Assembly (NCBI RefSeq): GCF_900101475.1
Contig: NZ_FMZV01000003.1
Span: 335,947 to 399,946, forward strand
Direction of reading: 5' to 3'
DNA length: 64,000 nucleotides
From: Ruegeria marina
GTDB taxonomy: Bacteria > Pseudomonadota > Alphaproteobacteria > Rhodobacterales > Rhodobacteraceae
Shown here piece by piece: positions 1-8,184 of the stretch. Below the pieces are notes generated by a model, which was not told where the DNA came from, ran no database searches, and worked only from the letters and a program-made list of their open reading frames with translations. Position numbers and translations under genes: made by a program. Each line of letters begins with the position of its first letter. The stretch's first letter is position 1.

Positions 1-19
1 GGGTCTAAGGGAGGAAATC

Positions 20-1078
20 ATGACCTATCGCAGACGTATTCTGGGCCTGATCGGCGGCGCGGCCGTCGCAGCCCTGGCGACAGGGTTCAGCGCGGGAACG
101 GCGCTGGCTCAGGAAGTTACGCTGAAACTGCACCAGTTCCTGCCGGCCCAGGCCAACGTGCCAAAGCTGGTTCTGGATGTCTGGGCGGACAATGTCGAAA
201 AGGATTCGGGCGGCCGCATCAAGGTTGAGCGCTACCCCTCGATGCAACTGGGCGGCAAGCCGCCGGAACTGATTGACCAGGCGATTGACGGCGTCGCCGA
301 TGTCGTCTGGACCGTGGTCGGCTATACTCCGGGTCGCTTCCCCAGCACCGAAGTGTTTGAACTGCCCTTCATGATGACCAATGCCCGCGCGGTCAGCCAC
401 GCCTATTGGGAAATGTTCGAAAAGCACATGAAGGACACCGAGTTCAAGGACGTGCACATCCTGGGCACCTGGGTACATGGCCCCGGCATGATCCACACCA
501 AGGACCCCGTGGAAAAGCCCGAAGACATGCAGGGCATGAAGATCCGCGGCGGCTCGCGCTCGGTCAACTCGCTGTTGACGAAACTGGGTGCAACCCCGGT
601 CGGCATGCCGGTTCCGGCAGTTTCCGAGGGTCTGAGCAAGGGCGTGATCGATGGCACCACGATCCCGTGGGAAGTGACCACCGCGCTGAAAGTGCCGGAG
701 CTGGTCGAGAACCATACCGAGTTCGAGGGCCGCGCGCTTTACACCCTGACCTTCGTTCTTGCGATGAACAAGGCCAAGTATGACAGCCTGCCGGATGATC
801 TGAAGGCGGCGGTCGACAAGAACTCGGGGCTCGAGTTCTCGGTCTTTGCCGGCGGTACCCAGGCGGATGCCGATGGCCCCGCACGCAAGGTGGCCGAGGA
901 TCTGGGCAACAACATCATCACCATCGATTCTGCCGGTGTCGACGAATGGCGCGCCATTGCGCAACCCATTTATGACGAATGGGTGGCGGATATGAACGGC
1001 AAGGGAATCGACGGTCAGGCCCTGATCGACGAGGCGCAGATGCTGATCGAGAAGTATACGCCGCAGTATTCCAACTGA
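20..1078 (+). CDS. dctP: TRAP transporter substrate-binding protein (DctP family)
   Basis: This is the periplasmic solute receptor of a tripartite (TRAP) transporter and hands substrate to the DctQM permease that follows. The 352-residue length is normal for the family. Residues 1-30 form a signal peptide ending in Ala-Leu-Ala before Gln31. The family's substrate-carboxylate arginine fits Arg176 in KIRG, followed by the LGATPVGMP signature (189-197). A strong ribosome site (GGGAGGA) precedes the ATG. The genes downstream degrade benzoate, so an aromatic or other organic acid is a plausible ligand, but that is inference from context only. The start of the operon lies outside the window. Confidence 0.93.
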   Translation: MTYRRRILGLIGGAAVAALATGFSAGTALAQEVTLKLHQFLPAQANVPKLVLDVWADNVEKDSGGRIKVERYPSMQLGGKPPELIDQAIDGVADVVWTVVGYTPGRFPSTEVFELPFMMTNARAVSHAYWEMFEKHMKDTEFKDVHILGTWVHGPGMIHTKDPVEKPEDMQGMKIRGGSRSVNSLLTKLGATPVGMPVPAVSEGLSKGVIDGTTIPWEVTTALKVPELVENHTEFEGRALYTLTFVLAMNKAKYDSLPDDLKAAVDKNSGLEFSVFAGGTQADADGPARKVAEDLGNNIITIDSAGVDEWRAIAQPIYDEWVADMNGKGIDGQALIDEAQMLIEKYTPQYSN

Positions 1079-1091
1079 ACTATGGCAAGAG

Positions 1092-1119
1092 ACAGCGCGC
1101 CGTTGACCCGGCGCGCTGT
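1092..1119 (+). terminator. Hairpin between dctP and dctQ (attenuator)
   Basis: A perfect 10-bp stem (acagcgcgcc / ggcgcgctgt) with an 8-nt loop lies just after the dctP stop codon. There is no strong T-run, so it more likely stabilises or partly attenuates the transcript, leaving more binding protein than permease. Confidence 0.6.
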
Positions 1120-1149
1120 TTCGCAGTCGGCGAAAGACGAAAAGAACCA

Positions 1150-1734
1150 ATGCACAAGCTGATGATGGGGCTGGCCAAAGTCATGGCCATTTTGGGCGGT
1201 ATCGTGCTAAGCATGCTGATATTGCTGACCTGCGTGTCCATTCTGGGGCGCCTGTTGAATGGCCTGTTTCACAGCGAATTCATGACCGGGATCGCGCCGG
1301 AGTTTTCGCATTGGATGATCAACGCGGGTGTCGGCCCGGTGAACGGAGATTTCGAGCTGGTCGAGGCCGGTGTGGCCTTTGCCATCTTCTGTTTCCTGCC
1401 GTTCTGCCAGATCACCGCGGGGCATGCGTCTGTCGACATTCTGACCAACTCGCTCCCACAAGGGGTGAACCGGTTTCTACGCATGATCACCGAAACGGTG
1501 TTCGCCGCCGTTCTCATCCTGATCGCATGGAAACTGGGGGATGGCATGATCAGCAAACGCAGCTATGGCGAGACGACGCTGCTTCTGGAATTCCCGATAT
1601 GGTGGGCCTATGCCCTGAGTTTTCTGGCTTCCGCTGCGGCGGCTGTGGTCGGGTGCTACATGGCAGGGGTTCGGATCATCGAATTCTTCACCGGACGTGT
1701 TCTTGTCTGGGAAGGCATGGAGTCAGGCCATTGA
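1150..1734 (+). CDS. dctQ: TRAP transporter small permease (DctQ family)
   Basis: This is the small integral-membrane subunit of the TRAP transporter, predicted at 194 residues with four hydrophobic segments (about 10-32, 65-85, 105-130 and 145-170). The ATG at 1150 was chosen because the hydrophobic MHKLMMGLAKVM start is typical of the family, while the longer upstream reading is hydrophilic and runs through the intergenic hairpin. Its stop overlaps the start of the large permease, indicating translational coupling. Confidence 0.9.
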   Translation: MHKLMMGLAKVMAILGGIVLSMLILLTCVSILGRLLNGLFHSEFMTGIAPEFSHWMINAGVGPVNGDFELVEAGVAFAIFCFLPFCQITAGHASVDILTNSLPQGVNRFLRMITETVFAAVLILIAWKLGDGMISKRSYGETTLLLEFPIWWAYALSFLASAAAAVVGCYMAGVRIIEFFTGRVLVWEGMESGH

Positions 1735-3227
1735 CCGCACTTGAAATCGGGATCGCCTCGTTTCCCGCCTTGATGGTTCTGATCTTTCTGCGGGTTCCGA
1801 TCGGGCTTGCCATGTTCCTGGTGGGCCTCGTTGGGCTGGTGCTGGTGACAGACGGGACCCAGGTCGCCTTTGCCCGCCTGAAGAACGAGACCTACACGAC
1901 CTTTTCCAGCTATTCGCTGAGCATCGTGCCGATGTTCCTGCTGATGGGGCACTTCGCCACCCTCGGCGGAATGTCGAACGCGCTTTTCAAGGCGGCCGAA
2001 GGCTGGCTGGGCCATCGCAAGGGGGGCGTGGCCATGGCCGCCATCGGCGCCTGCGCGGGGTTCGGTGCGATCTGCGGTTCTTCGCTGGCCACCGCCGCCA
2101 CAATGGGCCGCGTTGCCCTGCCGGAGCTGCGCCAATACGGTTATGCCGGTGGGTTCTCGACCGCCACACTGGCGGCCGGCGGTACGCTGGGCATCCTGAT
2201 ACCGCCTTCGGTGGTGCTGGTGATCTATGCCATCCTGACCGAGCAGAACATCGCCAAACTGTTCCTTGCGGCTTTCATCCCCGGCATCCTGGCCGCTGTC
2301 GGATACCTGATCGCCATCTCTATTTATGTCCGCCTCTATCCCGAAAGTGCGGGCACCCGGCCGCGCGTTCCCTACGCCGAACGGTTCTCGGCTCTGGTTC
2401 AGGTATGGCCCGTCCTGCTGGTTTTCGGCCTTGTCGTCGGTGGTATCTACCTGGGCTGGTTCACACCGACCGAGGGCGCGGCGGTCGGTGCCTTTGGGAC
2501 AGGGGTCATTGCCTGGTTGAATGGCGGGCTGACCCGCGCATCGCTGACGGAGAGTTTTCTGGTCACCGCGCGCTCGACCGCGATGATCTTTTTCATCGTT
2601 CTGGGGGCGGCGTTCTACAATGGTTTCCTGGCCCTGACCCAAGTGCCGCAGGAACTGTCGAACTACGTGGTCAGCCAGGGCTACAGCCCCTGGACGGTGC
2701 TGGCGCTGATCCTCGTCTTCTACCTGATCTTCGGCTGCCTGATGGACAGCCTCAGCATGATCCTGCTGACGATCCCGATCTTCTTTCCGGTGATTTCGGC
2801 GATGGATTTCGATCTCGTTTCGCTGGCCGCGATGCAGGCCGATGCCGCGATGGAGGTGCTGAAGGCCGGCGTGCCTGACGGGATGAGCGCCGAGACCCTT
2901 GCCGGCATTCAGGACGCTATCGCCAGCGGCGCCGAACTGACCCGCGACCAGATGAAGGACCTGGGCATCCGCGTCACCCAAGGCATGGCCAACCGGATCG
3001 AGGCGGAACATGTGGCGATCTGGTTCGGCATTCTGGTGCTGATCGTGGTCGAGGTGGGGCTGATCACGCCGCCGGTGGGCATGAACCTGTTCATCATCAA
3101 CGCGATGGACCGCACCACCCGCATGGTCGACACCTACAAGGCGGTTATGTTCTTCGTTGCGACGGACCTGATCCGCGTTGTCATTCTGGTCGCTTTCCCA
3201 GCGATCACGCTGTTTCTGCTGGGATAG
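1731..3227 (+). CDS. dctM: TRAP transporter large permease (DctM family)
   Basis: This is the large membrane subunit that carries out solute:Na+ symport. It is hydrophobic throughout, with the usual GxxxGILIPPS and GLITPPVGMN signatures. The start is a TTG at 1731 that overlaps the dctQ stop; no ATG sits near the expected N-terminus. At 498 residues it is roughly 60 longer than ordinary DctM proteins. The extra length is a hydrophilic segment at about residues 363-429, inserted just before the conserved IWFGI...GLITPPVG region. Function of the insert is unknown. Confidence 0.92.
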   Translation: MTALEIGIASFPALMVLIFLRVPIGLAMFLVGLVGLVLVTDGTQVAFARLKNETYTTFSSYSLSIVPMFLLMGHFATLGGMSNALFKAAEGWLGHRKGGVAMAAIGACAGFGAICGSSLATAATMGRVALPELRQYGYAGGFSTATLAAGGTLGILIPPSVVLVIYAILTEQNIAKLFLAAFIPGILAAVGYLIAISIYVRLYPESAGTRPRVPYAERFSALVQVWPVLLVFGLVVGGIYLGWFTPTEGAAVGAFGTGVIAWLNGGLTRASLTESFLVTARSTAMIFFIVLGAAFYNGFLALTQVPQELSNYVVSQGYSPWTVLALILVFYLIFGCLMDSLSMILLTIPIFFPVISAMDFDLVSLAAMQADAAMEVLKAGVPDGMSAETLAGIQDAIASGAELTRDQMKDLGIRVTQGMANRIEAEHVAIWFGILVLIVVEVGLITPPVGMNLFIINAMDRTTRMVDTYKAVMFFVATDLIRVVILVAFPAITLFLLG

Positions 3228-3296
3228 GCCTGCACGTTCCCAGCCCTGAAGTACCGGCCCGGCCGTGCACCGGGACACGGGATGTGGGAGGAGAGG

Positions 3297-5084
3297 ATGA
3301 AGCATTATCTGGCGCATGATGTCCGGCGCGAGGATCGGCCCGATGGCGCGATCCTGTTGCGCTCAGCGCATGACCCGGTGCCGCCTGACCACAAGACCAG
3401 CGACTGGCTGCACCGATGGGCGGCACAAACACCCGACGCGGTGTTCCTGGCCGAACGCAGCGGTGCAGGCTGGCGCGAACTGCGCTATGGCGAGGCGCTG
3501 GAACGTGTGCGCGCGCTGGCGGCCGGTCTGCTGGCGCGGGGTCATGGTCCAGGGGCTCGTATCCTGATCATCTCGGGCAACAGCGTTGATCACGGGGTGT
3601 TGGCGCTGGCCGCGCAATACGTCGGTCTGGTGCCGGTCCCGGTTGCCGAACAGTATTCCCTGATCCCCGGCGCGCTCAAGCAGCTGAGCTATATCACAAG
3701 GCTGATCGACCCTGATCTGGTTTATGCCGAGGACGGCTCGCAGTTCGCCACCGCGCTTGCGATGGACGAGATGGCAGGCCGCCGGATCGTCGTCGGCCGC
3801 AATCCCGGCCCCGGCATGAGCCTGTTGCCCGATCTGGAGCGGGACCATGCCGATGTCGAGGCGGCCGCCGCGGCGGTCGGCCCAGACACCGTGGCCAAGA
3901 TCCTGATGACCTCGGGTTCGACCTCGAATCCCAAGGGCGTGCTGACGACCCAGGCCATGCTGTGTGCCAACCAGGCGCAATACACCCGTGCGCTGCCGTT
4001 CCTGTCCGAACGCCCGCCGCGTCTGGTGGACTGGCTGCCCTGGAACCATGTCTTCGGCGGATCGAACAATTTCAACCAGATGCTGGCCTTTGGGGGCGCG
4101 CTCTATATCGACGGTGGCAAACCCGCGCCTGCTCTGATCGGCAAGACCTTTGAGAACAATCGCCTGATGAATGGCACGATTGCCTACAACGTGCCGGTGG
4201 GCTTTGCCCAGTTGCGTGACGAGATGCGACGTGACCCCGAGTTGAAGCGGCATTTCTTTGCCGATCTCGACATGCTCTTTTATGCCGGTGCCTCGCTGCC
4301 CGCGGATGTCTGGCGCGACCTGAGCGACATGGCAGCCGAGGTGCGTGACACCCAGCCCCTGATCACCACCTGCTGGGGCATGACCGAGACCGCACCCGCC
4401 TGCATCTTTCAGCATGTACCGGCCAACCTTCCCGGCATCATCGGCGTTCCCCTGACCGGCGTCACCGCCAAGCTGGCCCCGGCGGAGGGCGGCGGTCACG
4501 AGTTGCGGGTGAAGGGCCCCAATGTCTTCAAGGGCTATCTCGACAATCCAGAAAAGACCGCCGAAGCCTTCGACGAAGAAGGCTTCTTCTGCACCGGAGA
4601 CAAGGTTTCACTGGTGGATGCCACGGATGCGAAAAAGGGCTTGAAGTTCGACGGGCGTATCGCCGAGGAATTCAAGCTGACCACAGGTATCTGGGTGCCC
4701 GCCTCCGATCTGCGGCTTGAGGTGCTGGCGGCTTTGGCGCCCTTGGCCTCCGATGTAGTGCTGACCGGTGAGGGACGCAGCGAGGTCGGAGCGATGATCG
4801 TTCCCGCGCCGGCACTGGCGCAGATGCTTGAGGCACGGGGCGGCGTGTGCCTTCCCGGTGAACAGGCCGAAGAGATCGCAGGGCGGCTGTCGCATCTGAA
4901 CGCAGGGCGCGGCAGTGCGACCTCAGTTGCCCGCGTCCTGATTCTCTCTGAACCACCGTCGATGGCCGAGGGCGAAATTACAGCCAAGGGAAACCTGAAT
5001 TTCCGAAAAATCCTGACGCGACGCGCCGATCTGGTGGCCCGCTTATACGATAGATCAGACGAAACCATCATTTTTGTGCACTAA
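3297..5084 (+). CDS. Feruloyl-CoA synthase-like acyl-CoA ligase
   Basis: This is an ANL-superfamily adenylate-forming enzyme of 595 residues. The ATP-binding P-loop is TSGSTSNPKG (205-214), and a WGMTE motif follows in the middle of the protein. The C-terminus carries an EGEITAKGNLNFR segment matching the feruloyl-CoA synthase style E-[IL]-T-x-KG ending rather than the usual PKTxxGK. It probably activates a hydroxycinnamate or related aromatic acid with CoA; the exact substrate cannot be read from sequence. The ATG at 3297 is preceded by GGGAGGAG. An in-frame ATG at 3282 is less likely. The stop codon overlaps a putative BoxR box. Confidence 0.8.
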   Translation: MKHYLAHDVRREDRPDGAILLRSAHDPVPPDHKTSDWLHRWAAQTPDAVFLAERSGAGWRELRYGEALERVRALAAGLLARGHGPGARILIISGNSVDHGVLALAAQYVGLVPVPVAEQYSLIPGALKQLSYITRLIDPDLVYAEDGSQFATALAMDEMAGRRIVVGRNPGPGMSLLPDLERDHADVEAAAAAVGPDTVAKILMTSGSTSNPKGVLTTQAMLCANQAQYTRALPFLSERPPRLVDWLPWNHVFGGSNNFNQMLAFGGALYIDGGKPAPALIGKTFENNRLMNGTIAYNVPVGFAQLRDEMRRDPELKRHFFADLDMLFYAGASLPADVWRDLSDMAAEVRDTQPLITTCWGMTETAPACIFQHVPANLPGIIGVPLTGVTAKLAPAEGGGHELRVKGPNVFKGYLDNPEKTAEAFDEEGFFCTGDKVSLVDATDAKKGLKFDGRIAEEFKLTTGIWVPASDLRLEVLAALAPLASDVVLTGEGRSEVGAMIVPAPALAQMLEARGGVCLPGEQAEEIAGRLSHLNAGRGSATSVARVLILSEPPSMAEGEITAKGNLNFRKILTRRADLVARLYDRSDETIIFVH

Positions 5085-5090
5085 GCTGCA
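5077..5090. promoter_or_regulatory. Putative BoxR/BzdR-type operator, site 1
   Basis: TGCA-ctaagc-TGCA: two TGCA words with 6-nt spacing, the arrangement reported for BzdR-family regulators of benzoate genes. It overlaps the stop of the ligase gene and lies upstream of the benzoate-CoA ligase gene. Confidence 0.6.
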
Positions 5091-5109
5091 TAATTTCGGG
5101 AAACATCTG

Positions 5110-5123
5110 AGCATTATCTTGCA
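5110..5123. promoter_or_regulatory. Putative BoxR/BzdR-type operator, site 2
   Basis: AGCA-ttatct-TGCA, 33 bp downstream of site 1 (about three helical turns), in the leader of the benzoate-CoA ligase gene. It shares the GCAYTAWNNTGC core with the other five sites. Confidence 0.55.
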
Positions 5124-5237
5124 TAAATGACTTTTGAATGCATGATGACGGTCGCAGGGGAGAAGCGCGCGCGGGATCGGGGGAGGAGGACCCACACCCA
5201 CGTGCCACCTCAGGCCAATCACCGGGAGGAGAACGGT

Positions 5238-6767
5238 ATGAGCGGAAACGCCGCGCATTACTTTGTGGATCGCCATGTCGACGAGGGACGGGCCGAGCGC
5301 CCTGCATTTCGCGAGGCGACCGGCGCCAAACGCCGGATAACCTATGGCGATCTCGCCGGGGTCAGCGGTCAGGTTGCCGGCGCCCTGGCCCGTGCCGGCG
5401 TTCCGCGAGAGGCAAGAGCGGCGATGCTGGTGCTGGATCAGGTCGAGTTTCCGGCCCTTTTCTGGGGTTGTCTCAAGGCTGGCGTCATTCCGGTGCCCCT
5501 GAACACCCTGCTGGCGACCTCGGTTTACGAAGTCATCCTGAACGACAGCCGGGCAAGCATCCTCTTCGTGTCCGAGGAACTCTGGCAAGCGGTGCAGCCT
5601 GCCGCCGAAGCCTCGCCGCACCTGCATCGGATCGTGGTGATCGGCACAGCGCCGGAGGGCACACAAAGCTACAAGGATTTCGTCGAAGGCGCCCGTGTCT
5701 TGCCTGCGGTCGAGACCTCGGCGGATGATGTTGCCTTCTGGCTCTATTCTTCAGGCTCGACCGGGCAGCCCAAGGGGGTCCGCCATGTGCATGGCAGTCT
5801 GAAGGCGACAGCGGACACATATGGCGCGCAGGTGCTGGGGATCGAACCGGACGACGTGATCTTTTCCGCGGCCAAATTGTTTTTCGCCTACGGGCTGGGG
5901 AATGGCATGACATTCCCGATGTCAGTCGGGGCCGAAGCGATCCTGTTCAATGGACGTCCGACGCCAGAGGGCATGAGGGACATTATCGCCTCCGAGAAAC
6001 CCACAGTGTTTTGCGGGGTGCCGACGCTCTATGCCGCGATGATCGCAATGTTCGACCGCGAGGGTGTACCCGATGTCCCCCTGCGCCGCTGTATCTCGGC
6101 TGGCGAGGCGCTGCCGGAAGAGATTGGGCGAGCCTGGTTTCGCCATTGGGGCACCGACATTCTCGACGGGGTCGGATCGACCGAGATGCTGCATATCTTT
6201 CTTTCGAATGCACCAGGCGACGTGGTCTACGGAACCTCTGGCAGACCGGTGCCGGGATACGAGGTGCGGCTGGTGGACGAAAGCGGTACGGACGTCGGGC
6301 CGGGGGGCCTGGGCGAATTGCTTGTGCGCGGCGCCTCGGCCGCCGACGGCTATTGGAACAAGCGAGACAAGAGCCGCGCGACATTCGAGGGCGAATGGAC
6401 CCGCACCGGCGACAAGTACGAACTGACGCCCGATGGCCGATATGTCTATTGCGGACGCACCGACGACATGTTCAAGGTTTCCGGCATCTGGTTGTCGCCT
6501 TTCGAGGTGGAGCAGGCTCTTGTCGCGCATCCGGCGGTTCTCGAGGCGGCAGTTGTGGCGTCCCGCGACGCGGACGGGCTTGAGAAACCAAAGGCCTTCA
6601 TCGTTCTCAAGCAGGAAAATCGCGACGGGCTGGCGGACGAGTTGCGGGATTTCGTCAAGGACAAGATCGGCAAGTGGAAATACCCACGCTGGATCGAGTT
6701 CGTCGAGGATCTGCCCAAGACTGCCACCGGCAAGATCCAGCGGTTCAAGTTGCGTGACGGGGCTTGA
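5238..6767 (+). CDS. bclA: Benzoate-CoA ligase
   Basis: This enzyme converts benzoate, ATP and CoA to benzoyl-CoA, the entry step of the box pathway. It is 509 residues, normal for benzoate-CoA ligases. The P-loop YSSGSTGQPKG spans residues 170-180, and the catalytic C-terminal lysine is Lys499 in PKTATGKIQR. The aromatic-acid-ligase type region FFAYGLGNGMTFP is present. The ATG at 5238 follows GGGAGGAG; the upstream in-frame ATGs would run through the operator region. It leads an operon with the hydrolase and DUF309 genes and is probably controlled by BoxR through the two sites just upstream. Confidence 0.93.
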   Translation: MSGNAAHYFVDRHVDEGRAERPAFREATGAKRRITYGDLAGVSGQVAGALARAGVPREARAAMLVLDQVEFPALFWGCLKAGVIPVPLNTLLATSVYEVILNDSRASILFVSEELWQAVQPAAEASPHLHRIVVIGTAPEGTQSYKDFVEGARVLPAVETSADDVAFWLYSSGSTGQPKGVRHVHGSLKATADTYGAQVLGIEPDDVIFSAAKLFFAYGLGNGMTFPMSVGAEAILFNGRPTPEGMRDIIASEKPTVFCGVPTLYAAMIAMFDREGVPDVPLRRCISAGEALPEEIGRAWFRHWGTDILDGVGSTEMLHIFLSNAPGDVVYGTSGRPVPGYEVRLVDESGTDVGPGGLGELLVRGASAADGYWNKRDKSRATFEGEWTRTGDKYELTPDGRYVYCGRTDDMFKVSGIWLSPFEVEQALVAHPAVLEAAVVASRDADGLEKPKAFIVLKQENRDGLADELRDFVKDKIGKWKYPRWIEFVEDLPKTATGKIQRFKLRDGA

Positions 6768-6770
6768 GAG

Positions 6771-7586
6771 ATGGAGTGGAGCAAAAATCCGACTGAACCC
6801 CTTCGCGTCAACGGCGTGGCGCTGGAATATTCCTGTCACGGACCCGCGCCATCCCAGACGCCGACCATTGTTCTGTTGCACGAAGGGCTCGGCTGCGTCG
6901 CGCTCTGGCGGGACTTTCCCGCGCGATTGGCCGAGCGGACTGGACTCGGTGTATTGACCTATTCCCGCCAGGGCTATGGAAAATCCGACCCGATCCCCTT
7001 GCCCCGACCGCTCGACTACCAGTCCCGAGAGGCGCTGGAGGTCATCCCTCTGGTGCTGGATGCCGCAGGGATCGAGCGCGCCATTCTCTTTGGCCATTCG
7101 GATGGCGCGACCATGGCGGCCATTTATGCCGGCAGCACCGAAGATCGGCGCGTGCGCGGCCTGATCCTTGAGGCGCCTCATTTCTTCACCGAGCCGGGCG
7201 GGCTTGCCTCGATTGCAGCGGCGCGCGATGCCTATGAAAGTGGCGATCTGAAGGCCAAGATGGCCAAGTACCACCGCGATCCAGATGGCGCATTCAAGGG
7301 TTGGAACGATGCATGGCTGAGCCCGGGCTTCAAGGCGTGGAACGTCGCCGAGGTGATCGACTATATCCGCGTTCCGATCCTGGCCATCCAGGGACGAAGA
7401 GATCAGTACGGTACCATGGCGCAAATCGAAGAAATCGAAAACCGGGCCTATTGCCCGGTCGATACGCTGCTCCTCGATTGCCAACACGCACCGCACCAGG
7501 AATGCCCCGAACAGGTGCTGACAGAAGCGGCCGAATTTTGCGCCCGGTTGATCCGTATTGAAGCGGCCCAAGTCATTACCGCGTGA
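6771..7586 (+). CDS. Alpha/beta hydrolase of the box cluster
   Basis: A 271-residue alpha/beta-hydrolase-fold protein. The nucleophile is Ser110 in GHSDG, the acid is probably Asp211 in GRRDQYG, and the base His239 in QHAPH, followed by an ExPxxV element. HEG (37-39) is the oxyanion-loop region. It starts 3 bp after the ligase stop and therefore belongs to the same transcript. Hydrolases of this kind often accompany box genes; possible roles are CoA-thioester or lactone hydrolysis of a side product, but the substrate is not known. Confidence 0.82.
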   Translation: MEWSKNPTEPLRVNGVALEYSCHGPAPSQTPTIVLLHEGLGCVALWRDFPARLAERTGLGVLTYSRQGYGKSDPIPLPRPLDYQSREALEVIPLVLDAAGIERAILFGHSDGATMAAIYAGSTEDRRVRGLILEAPHFFTEPGGLASIAAARDAYESGDLKAKMAKYHRDPDGAFKGWNDAWLSPGFKAWNVAEVIDYIRVPILAIQGRRDQYGTMAQIEEIENRAYCPVDTLLLDCQHAPHQECPEQVLTEAAEFCARLIRIEAAQVITA

Positions 7587-7589
7587 AAC

Positions 7590-8027
7590 ATGGGATGGAC
7601 ACCTGCATATCCCGCCTATGTTCCCGGTCAGACCCTGCGGCCCCCCGATGACGCCTATGCCGATTTGCGGGAAACGGTGAAACCCGGAATGACGCCCGAG
7701 GAACTCGCCGATTGCAGGGCGTGGACAGAGGGCTGGCGGCTCTTCGACGCAGAATATTTCTGGGAAGCCCACGAGGTCTGGGAACCGATCTGGATGCAGC
7801 TGCCCCCCAATTCCGCTGCGCGCCACGTCTCGCAGGCCGCCATTCAATTGGCAAATGCCGCGCTCAAGATCAGAATGGGACGTCCCGGCGCGGCACTGCG
7901 TCTGTGCAAGCTGGCGCGCGAACATGTCATCAGAACAAATGGACGGCAGGCCCTTGGGATGCACCCGACAAGCCTGCTGTCCCGCATCGAAAAGGTGGAA
8001 GAACGACTCAGGTTATGTGCATTATAG
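7590..8027 (+). CDS. DUF309 domain protein
   Basis: A 145-residue protein with the DUF309 signature: a YFWEAHEVWEPIW motif at about residues 53-65 within a helical core. It follows the hydrolase gene by 3 bp and is clearly co-transcribed with benzoate-CoA ligase. The family has no established biochemical role. Its presence here suggests a link to aromatic catabolism, which is inference. The 3' end overlaps a putative BoxR site. Confidence 0.8.
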   Translation: MGWTPAYPAYVPGQTLRPPDDAYADLRETVKPGMTPEELADCRAWTEGWRLFDAEYFWEAHEVWEPIWMQLPPNSAARHVSQAAIQLANAALKIRMGRPGAALRLCKLAREHVIRTNGRQALGMHPTSLLSRIEKVEERLRLCAL

Positions 8028-8031
8028 TGCG
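8018..8031. promoter_or_regulatory. Putative BoxR/BzdR-type operator, site 3
   Basis: TGCA-ttatag-TGCG, overlapping the DUF309 stop and followed by TAAAT as at sites 1, 2 and 6. Two more TGC words follow at 8037 and 8048, giving roughly 10-bp spaced half-sites ahead of boxC. Confidence 0.5.
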
Positions 8032-8103
8032 TAAATTGCCAATAATCTGCACGATATCCAGCCGATGAAGGGCCATATTGATGATGTTATTGGATATTTC
8101 TTG

Positions 8104-8117
8104 TGCACTATCTTGCC
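8104..8117. promoter_or_regulatory. Putative BoxR/BzdR-type operator, site 4
   Basis: TGCA-ctatct-TGCC, 67 bp upstream of the boxC start codon. It keeps the GCAYTAWNNTGC core. Confidence 0.5.
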
Positions 8118-8143
8118 ATTTTTCCCTTGCCAAACCACACGTG

Positions 8144-8157
8144 AGCACTAAACTGCA
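8144..8157. promoter_or_regulatory. Putative BoxR/BzdR-type operator, site 5
   Basis: AGCA-ctaaac-TGCA, ending 27 bp before the boxC start codon, 40 bp downstream of site 4. The position fits repression of the boxCB transcript. Confidence 0.55.
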
Positions 8158-8184
8158 TCTCACCCACAAATTTCGGAGCCCGGA

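Noticed and set aside
3282..3297. Earlier start of the feruloyl-CoA-synthase-like gene at 3282
   Set aside because: The ATG at 3297 has a better-placed ribosome site, and the extra five residues add nothing conserved.
1656..3317. Minus-strand open frame of 553 codons opposite dctM
   Set aside because: Antisense to a well-supported TRAP permease; its translation is His/Gln/Arg-rich and has no domain signature.
5922..7964. Long minus-strand open frame (680 codons) across bclA and the hydrolase gene
   Set aside because: It is antisense to clear genes with strong family motifs; GC-rich DNA of this kind gives long spurious frames.
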